NCBI GenBank assembly: GCA_023838465.1 | Contig: JAIVEQ010000016.1 | Location: 1 to 64,000 of the forward strand | Length of the DNA stretch: 64,000 nt | Direction: 5' to 3' | DNA from: Candidatus Thiodiazotropha sp. | GTDB taxonomy: Bacteria > Pseudomonadota > Gammaproteobacteria > Chromatiales > Chromatiaceae | In this document: positions 61,636-64,000 of the stretch, piece after piece | Layout of the letters: every line of letters begins with the position of its first letter | Numbering within the stretch: the first letter of the stretch is position 1 | Translations under genes and position numbers: made by a program | Notes under the pieces: generated by a model | Told to the model about the DNA's origin: nothing | What the model saw: only the letters and a program-made list of their open reading frames with translations | Database searches by the model: none

Positions 61636-61669
61636 AAAAAAGGCAAGCCTTTAGTGGCTTGCCTTTTTT
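61636..61669 (+). terminator. Rho-independent terminator of the cold-shock gene
   Basis: GGCAAGCC and GGCTTGCC form an 8-bp stem with a 6-base loop, flanked by an A-run and a T-run that extend it. It can work in both directions and may also serve the convergent hydrolase gene. Confidence 0.9.
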
Positions 61670-61732
61670 CGTTTAAAAGTTTTTTACAGTCTTACCGGTT
61701 AATTAAGCAGATGCACAGATAGTCGGTTGGTA

Positions 61733-62419
61733 TTACTTAATTAGGTGTATAATTATTTCTGATACGGTCTTGGCTGACTCAAACGGTTTTGACTGCAATA
61801 TGAAGTGCGGGCCATCAATTCTATACAGTTTTATATTCGTGAATATTTTTAGGAAGTCATTCCAATTGCCGGTATTAACTAATTTGTCATCTGTTGCCTG
61901 AATGTATGCAGTTGAAATTGATGTGGTCATTCCAATATTTTTCAATTCCAATATGGATTTCATACGCTTTTTAAGTACTGCTTCCGGCACTGATTTAATA
62001 ACTTCTATAAACTTGCTCACCAAATAAGGGGATGCATGCATACCGAGAAATAAGCGTCGGTGTACATAGGTAGCGGTTGGGAGGGTTGCGAATTTAATTA
62101 TCGGCAGAGTACTTGCCAAAGTCAGCAAGGCTTTATTAGGTGTGTTGAGAAAGCTTGCTACAAATATTAAACCTTTTATATGATGGTCAGAAAGTTGTAG
62201 CAGGTGTGGCACGAGTCCACCAGAGAATGATTCAGCAAGAAGTATGAAGTTATCTTGTGGTAGCTTATTTTTGATGGAATTCGCTAAAGACTTATAATCC
62301 TGCTGACTGTCAATCGGTAAAGCAATTACGATACTTTCACCCTCATAGAACGATAGGAATTCTTTGAATAATAATCCTGTTCCATCCAACCCTGGTAGAA
62401 GTACAAGCTTCAAGTACAC
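61733..62419 (-). CDS. Alpha/beta hydrolase
   Basis: The 228-aa protein starts with the oxyanion loop LLPGLDGTG (about residues 7-15). It has the nucleophile elbow AESFSGG (S64) and a late His in DGPHFIL, so the Ser-Asp-His triad looks possible. The elbow AESFSG differs from the common GxSxG by Ala at the first position, which is seen in some family members. Substrate unknown. The lack of a signal peptide suggests cytosol. Confidence 0.8.
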   Translation of the reverse strand: MYLKLVLLPGLDGTGLLFKEFLSFYEGESIVIALPIDSQQDYKSLANSIKNKLPQDNFILLAESFSGGLVPHLLQLSDHHIKGLIFVASFLNTPNKALLTLASTLPIIKFATLPTATYVHRRLFLGMHASPYLVSKFIEVIKSVPEAVLKKRMKSILELKNIGMTTSISTAYIQATDDKLVNTGNWNDFLKIFTNIKLYRIDGPHFILQSKPFESAKTVSEIIIHLIK

Positions 62420-62518
62420 TCCTTAGCTTTTTTCTAAAACGGCCAGCAAAGGCTGAGCATTTGCAAGGATTAGACTGTGTATGATAGGAATCGACACTGC
62501 CCGGTCTGGTTAACAGGT

Positions 62519-62803
62519 CTAGAGGTCTATTCCTATATCACCACCATTGTTACGCAACAATTTACCCAGTGACATGATGAGCAAAGCTATTGTTCTGTAT
62601 GGCAGATCAAAAATAAATTCTAATGGATCGTACCACGTGCTTTCGCCTGTGGAATATCTTGGCCAAATATAGTGTACCAATAGGTAACCGGCGATACTCA
62701 CTAACAGAACAATCCAATCGAATCCATGAGCAAATAGATCGTAAACGAGATAACTGCTTATTGAGAAGATGACTATTGCGAGGGCTACCCTAAATTCATC
62801 CAT
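62519..62803 (-). CDS. Small membrane protein
   Basis: The 94-aa protein has two strongly hydrophobic segments (VALAIVIFSISSYLVYDLF and WIVLLVSIAGYLLVHYIW) and a weaker third (TIALLIMSLGKLL). Charged loops separate them. No family recognised. It lies 99 bases upstream of the hydrolase gene on the same strand and could share a transcript. Confidence 0.65.
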   Translation of the reverse strand: MDEFRVALAIVIFSISSYLVYDLFAHGFDWIVLLVSIAGYLLVHYIWPRYSTGESTWYDPLEFIFDLPYRTIALLIMSLGKLLRNNGGDIGIDL

Positions 62804-62973
62804 GCTTTATTGCTCCTGGCAATACAAATCGTGAATAACAGGTATGATGCAGGGATCGACCTTGATGATAGTTCTGGAATGGTATATTTCCAACCCTATT
62901 GAGTAAATGAGCCTTTGATACGCAGAAACAAGCTTCAGGTTTAGGAGCATGGCGATTGTCAAACACTATTCAG

Positions 62974-63255
62974 TTAAATGAACTCATTAATATAGCTGCA
63001 CCATTCTTGGCTATTCCTATCAGGGACGTCAGCCTTTCCACGGATACCAAGCCTGAACTCTATGACAGATTTCCATTCATCAGATCCGATATCTGGACCA
63101 TGTCCCGTACCATCACCCGAAGGGATAGCTAATTCCACGCTGTGATACCACGAATTCGTGCATAGGATGGATTTTTCGGTTTGTGATCGCTGCCCTCGGC
63201 AAGCTGATAACCAACACAATAACGAGGCAAGTAATATAACGTGTAATAGATTCAT
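62974..63255 (-). CDS. Small lipoprotein
   Basis: The 93-aa protein has a short signal (LLHVILLASLLCWLSAC) with lipobox LSAC, giving a mature protein of about 75 residues starting at the lipidated Cys. It contains two further Cys (LCTN, WCSY), which may form a disulfide. No family recognised. Confidence 0.65.
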   Translation of the reverse strand: MNLLHVILLASLLCWLSACRGQRSQTEKSILCTNSWYHSVELAIPSGDGTGHGPDIGSDEWKSVIEFRLGIRGKADVPDRNSQEWCSYINEFI

Positions 63256-63588
63256 TGGGATAGTCGCATAACGCTATGGGCACCAGATGCGGGACCCTGG
63301 AATAACCTTAATCTTCACCTGGGTAGTTTGCATCCATGTCGACCAGAATCAACAGTATACAAAGTCAATGTACATATTTTGCATATTTCAATATAAATTT
63401 AGTTTCAAATGTAGCTAATGCTCTCAATATGACCAAGGTAGAGTATCGGAGAGAGTGATCGATAACATGGATCTATTGATTATCTGAAATATACAGTGAT
63501 AACAAAAGGTTATTGGTTATTAGCTCAGGCAGTTCTAGTATGCTCAGCGGGACAAATAAGCAAATAGTCTGATTACGGCATACACAAA

Positions 63589-63603
63589 TTGTGCGCCGCA
63601 CAA
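63589..63603. promoter_or_regulatory. Palindrome of PhaR-operator type, upstream site
   Basis: TTGTGCGCCGCACAA is a 6-bp inverted repeat around 3 bases, 9 bases upstream of the -35 box. PhaR-type repressors bind TGC/GCA-rich palindromes of this kind at phasin promoters. Confidence 0.5.
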
Positions 63604-63611
63604 AAAAATAC

Positions 63612-63640
63612 TTGACGTCTGCAGTAGGTCGGGATAATAA
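63612..63640 (+). promoter_or_regulatory. Sigma-70 promoter of the phasin gene
   Basis: TTGACG and TAATAA are separated by exactly 17 bases, with AT-rich sequence around the -10 box. Transcription should begin near 63,647. Confidence 0.75.
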
Positions 63641-63652
63641 TGTCGTTACAGT

Positions 63653-63668
63653 TTGTGCAGTGCAGCAA
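63653..63668. promoter_or_regulatory. Palindrome of PhaR-operator type, start-site position
   Basis: TTGTGCAGTGCAGCAA is an imperfect inverted repeat just after the likely transcription start. With the upstream palindrome it would let one repressor block polymerase and loop or bind twice. Confidence 0.5.
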
Positions 63669-63703
63669 TTATTTCGATCTTTTCTACCTACAGGGTGATT
63701 AAC

Positions 63704-64000
63704 ATGAACAATCCATTTGATTTTACTAACCTTTTGAAGGCTTATGATCCGCAGGCATTCCTCAAGCAGTTGCAGGGCGGTTTCAGTTCTTACCAACTCC
63801 CGAATATCGACAGCGATTCTTTCATGGCGTCTCAGAAAAAGAATCTTGAGGCGCTGATGGCTGCAAACCAGGCAGCACTTTCAGGGACTCAGGAGTTGCT
63901 CCGTTATCAGTCAGAGATCATGAAGCAGGCCATGGCTGACGCTACCGAGGCGGCCAATAGCTTGGCTAGTTCCACCAGTCCACAAGAGATCGCTGAAAAA
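63704..64000 (+). CDS. Phasin family protein (partial at right edge)
   Basis: Phasins coat polyhydroxyalkanoate granules. The visible 99 residues are helical and amphipathic. MNNPFDFTNLLKAYDPQAFL is followed by a helix with LEALMAANQAALSGTQELLR, the classic phasin pattern, and SEIMKQAMADATEAA. AGGGTGA upstream supports the ATG at 63,704. The stop is outside the window. Confidence 0.85.
   Translation, partial: MNNPFDFTNLLKAYDPQAFLKQLQGGFSSYQLPNIDSDSFMASQKKNLEALMAANQAALSGTQELLRYQSEIMKQAMADATEAANSLASSTSPQEIAEK

Larger units (their letters stand above)
63256..63703 (+). other. Upstream region of the phasin gene
   Basis: The left half holds nothing recognised. The right half contains two palindromes and a sigma-70 promoter, listed separately. 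Confidence 0.5.

Noticed and set aside
63473..63796. A 107-codon frame on the minus strand overlapping the phasin start
   Set aside because: It lies antisense to the phasin gene and promoter and has no supporting signal.
1..64000. CRISPR array or cas genes
   Set aside because: No regularly spaced direct repeats were seen and no Cas motifs besides the Cas4/AddB-like cysteines of the helicase, which belong to that fusion.

Overview
The window reads as a chromosomal segment of a gammaproteobacterium. This rests on a phasin (polyhydroxyalkanoate granule protein), a beta-carbonic anhydrase, a CspA-like protein and a REC-GAF-PAS histidine kinase at the right end. I cannot name the species. Positions 1 to about 57,041 look like accessory, mobile DNA. 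Positions from about 57,042 to the right edge look like ordinary chromosome. The boundary is a sequence resembling the 3' end of a tRNA gene, followed by a terminator.

Region A (1-3,458) is an IS6-family nest. Two near-identical 800-bp elements flank a self-inhibited class II Fic protein. Between them lie a 98-bp miniature derivative and a nested pair of IS ends. The second copy has cut off the 5' part of hsdM.

Region B (3,459-29,304) is a dense defence island read rightwards, in which most genes overlap or nearly touch: (1) a type I restriction locus, hsdM remnant-hsdS-darT-darG-hsdR, with a complete DarTG DNA ADP-ribosylation toxin-antitoxin pair inside it; (2) a ubiquitin-like operon made of a sigma-like regulator, a small regulator, an ImmA/IrrE-UvrD helicase-nuclease fusion, a three-domain multiubiquitin protein, an E1 (ThiF) with an E2-like N-terminal region, and a cysteine-rich DUF6527-like protein; (3) an SbcD/YhaO-like nuclease with a one-base frameshift plus a YhaN/SbcC-like ATPase; (4) a complete Wadjet system, jetABCD.

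Region C (29,383-57,041) carries regulators, lipoproteins, a tRNA array, secreted proteins and an integrase. The array (36,581-40,543) has 32 tRNA genes on one strand covering all 20 amino acids. It includes initiator-like, elongator-Met and Ile2 CAT tRNAs. It is preceded by an rRNA-style boxA and a leader with overlapping alternative hairpins, and is followed directly by an HNH endonuclease. Many of its tRNAs depart from canonical T-loop or variable-arm structure in coordinated ways. A two-gene operon for large secreted coiled-coil proteins, a secreted papain-like protein and a 1,803-aa protein with two tyrosine-recombinase domains follow. The recombinase gene starts next to the tRNA-like boundary, which fits integration of the element at a tRNA 3' end. 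The other boundary is not in the window.

Region D (57,042-64,000) is chromosome: a sensor kinase with a broken receiver gene, carbonic anhydrase, cold-shock protein, an alpha/beta hydrolase, small envelope proteins, and the start of a phasin gene with a good sigma-70 promoter and two palindromes of PhaR-operator type.

The strongest candidates for undescribed biology are the ubiquitin-like operon with its own sigma-like factor and helicase, and the mobile complete tRNA set with swapped tertiary pairs and ribosomal-style antitermination. All family names come from reading the sequence and memory; no searches were run.
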